A program made the translations under genes and the position numbers. A DNA stretch of 64,000 nt from Alteromonas macleodii ATCC 27126 (GTDB lineage Bacteria; Pseudomonadota; Gammaproteobacteria; Enterobacterales; Alteromonadaceae). Position 1 is the stretch's first letter. Every line of letters begins with the position of its first letter. Under the pieces are notes generated by a model. It did no database searches. It worked only from the letters and a program-made list of their open reading frames with translations, and was not told the DNA's origin. Positions 62,934 to 64,000 of this stretch are shown here, in pieces. The stretch is from contig NC_018632.1 of NCBI RefSeq assembly GCF_000172635.2, positions 3,472,001 through 3,536,000 of the forward strand, written 5' to 3'.

Positions 62934-64000
62934 ATGTTTACACGAATTCTAAAAGGAAGCATTCTTGCTTCCTTTTTTTTGATTTTCGCAGCTAATTCCA
63001 CGGCCAGTGACGTTACTCAAACTAGTTACTCGAAAGTTGATAGCGCAACGTTACAGCAAATAGCTAACGACCCATTGTGGCACCTATTGTTACAACTAAA
63101 AAATGGGAAGCCAATTACTAACGACACCTCTATTTATATATCAAAGTCGTTCGTCAGCCCGTTGGCCGAAGCGCAAGCTACCATAGACCTTTTTCAGCGT
63201 AATACCCAAAACATTTGCAACTACCCTGCCCGTTTACGGCTGCTCAAGCGCTACATACCCGAATTTAAATCTATTACCCCTGCCGAGCACTGCGCAGAAT
63301 ATCGCAAATTTGTAGAAAGTGTTCCGGCCGATAGTATCAAGCTAATTTACGCCTCAGAAAATGTTACATCTGCTAGCTCAATGATGGGGCATATTATGCT
63401 TCGTCTAGATGGAACTAATGATAAAGGCATTCCCGTTAAGCACGGTATTACGTTTTTTACAGAACTAGACTCTTTAAACGTTCCTCACATCATGTACGAA
63501 ACATTGATGACAGGAAAAGAAGGCGTATTTAAGGTTGCTCCTTACCAAGAATTTGAGCAGTTTTATCTCTATGAGGAGCAAAGAAACATTTGGCGATACA
63601 CGCTAGATTTCAACGAGCAACAGCGCCACTTTGTGCAAGACTACATATGGGAATTGGGACAGCAGAGCCCCGCTTATTTTTTCATATATTCAACTGTGCG
63701 ACCGTTACTCAGTTGTTGGTAAATATTGCTCGTCCTGCTCATCTAAATCAAGTAGCAAGCTGGCTGACCCCTCTTGATGTTGTTAAGTTTGCACAAGCAA
63801 ACTCTCTCGTTGCATCAACCCAATTCGTACCTTCTAACAAATGGGAAATAACGACGTTAGAAGAAAGCATCGGGAGTAAACGCGCGTCTGCCATATCTTC
63901 GCATTTAGCTCGCGCTCAGCTAGATTCATTATCACTTTCGTTTGTTGAAACCAAATACGCACTGGCGCTTAATCAGTACTTTAGGTCAGCACAAACAATT
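62934..64000 (+). pseudogene. DUF4105 envelope protein gene, frameshifted at a T6 run (3' end outside window)
   Basis: Signal peptide (ILKGSILASFFLIFAANSTAS) and DUF4105 body: SITPAEHCAEYRKFVES, SVPADSIKLIYASENVTSASSMMGHIMLRLDG and APYQEFEQFYLYEEQRNIWRY. The frame meets a TAA at 63720-63722. At 63677-63682 there is a run of six T residues. Adding one T joins the frame to a downstream one that reads YFFHIFNCATVTQLLVNIARPAH, restoring the conserved Asn-Cys motif of the family, and then stays open to the window end (LALNQYFRSAQTI). So the gene has a one-base deletion, or expression relies on slippage, or the assembly has an error. Co-transcribed with the small lipoprotein. Confidence 0.85.

Noticed and set aside
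62934..63722. Treating the DUF4105 frame as a complete short gene
   Set aside because: The next frame continues the family sequence, including the Asn-Cys motif, immediately after the T6 run, so the stop at 63722 is a frameshift product.
1..64000. CRISPR arrays, prophage genes or intact insertion sequences
   Set aside because: No regularly spaced direct repeats, cas genes, integrases or transposases were seen on either strand.

Overview
The window is chromosomal DNA of a marine gammaproteobacterium, most probably Alteromonas or a close relative in the Alteromonadaceae. I infer this from the protein sequences and from gene orders typical of that group: minC-minD-minE, pepA-holC-valS divergent from lptF-lptG, and glnA - DUF4124 gene - ntrB - ntrC. 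G+C looks moderate (not computed). No rRNA, CRISPR array, prophage or intact transposase was found. One tRNA is present (Leu, anticodon CAA).

Layout. 1-6.2 kb: the 3' part of an OprB-type sugar porin, an Old Yellow Enzyme, an AHSA1 protein, and a divergent pair made of an unusually long PLP lyase and a D-2-hydroxyacid dehydrogenase. 6.2-12.1 kb: a GST, erpA, a PPK2 polyphosphate kinase, minCDE and fumC. 12.2-20.3 kb: an unassigned small gene and azurin diverging around a Fur-box-like site, a 10-TM metal exporter homologue, a CLC channel with CBS domain, hemJ, and an Nramp homologue that lacks the canonical metal ligands. A repeat built from TGGGGTCAGAGTA copies follows it. 20.3-24.3 kb: a MalY/PatB lyase, a stand-alone receiver protein and typA. 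24.5-29.7 kb: the nitrogen regulon (glnA, DUF4124 gene, ntrB, ntrC), with a recognisable sigma-54 promoter and NtrC sites.

29.7-40.3 kb is rich in signalling: an HPt-HD-GYP fusion, plsC, rraB, a sorted surface protein, a PAS/LOV-like diguanylate cyclase, an SPFH protein paired with a ribbon-helix-helix protein, and a Tat-exported solute-binding protein next to a hybrid histidine kinase. 40.4-48.3 kb is housekeeping: valS, holC, pepA, lptF, lptG and an RDD protein. 48.4-56.6 kb is the most suggestive uncharacterised module: a TonB receptor with a His-rich plug, an ECF sigma factor and its RskA-type anti-sigma, a DUF4331 protein, an Ig-like lipoprotein, a helical-repeat protein and a HupE/UreJ permease. 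Together they look like an ECF-controlled envelope system, possibly for a metal.

56.7-61.2 kb: tRNA-Leu followed by an McrB-McrC type IV restriction operon that looks like an accessory insertion, then a gene-free remnant stretch. 61.2-64 kb: mdaB, a peroxiredoxin-like gene, a small lipoprotein, and a DUF4105 gene broken by a one-base frameshift at a T6 run that runs off the window end.
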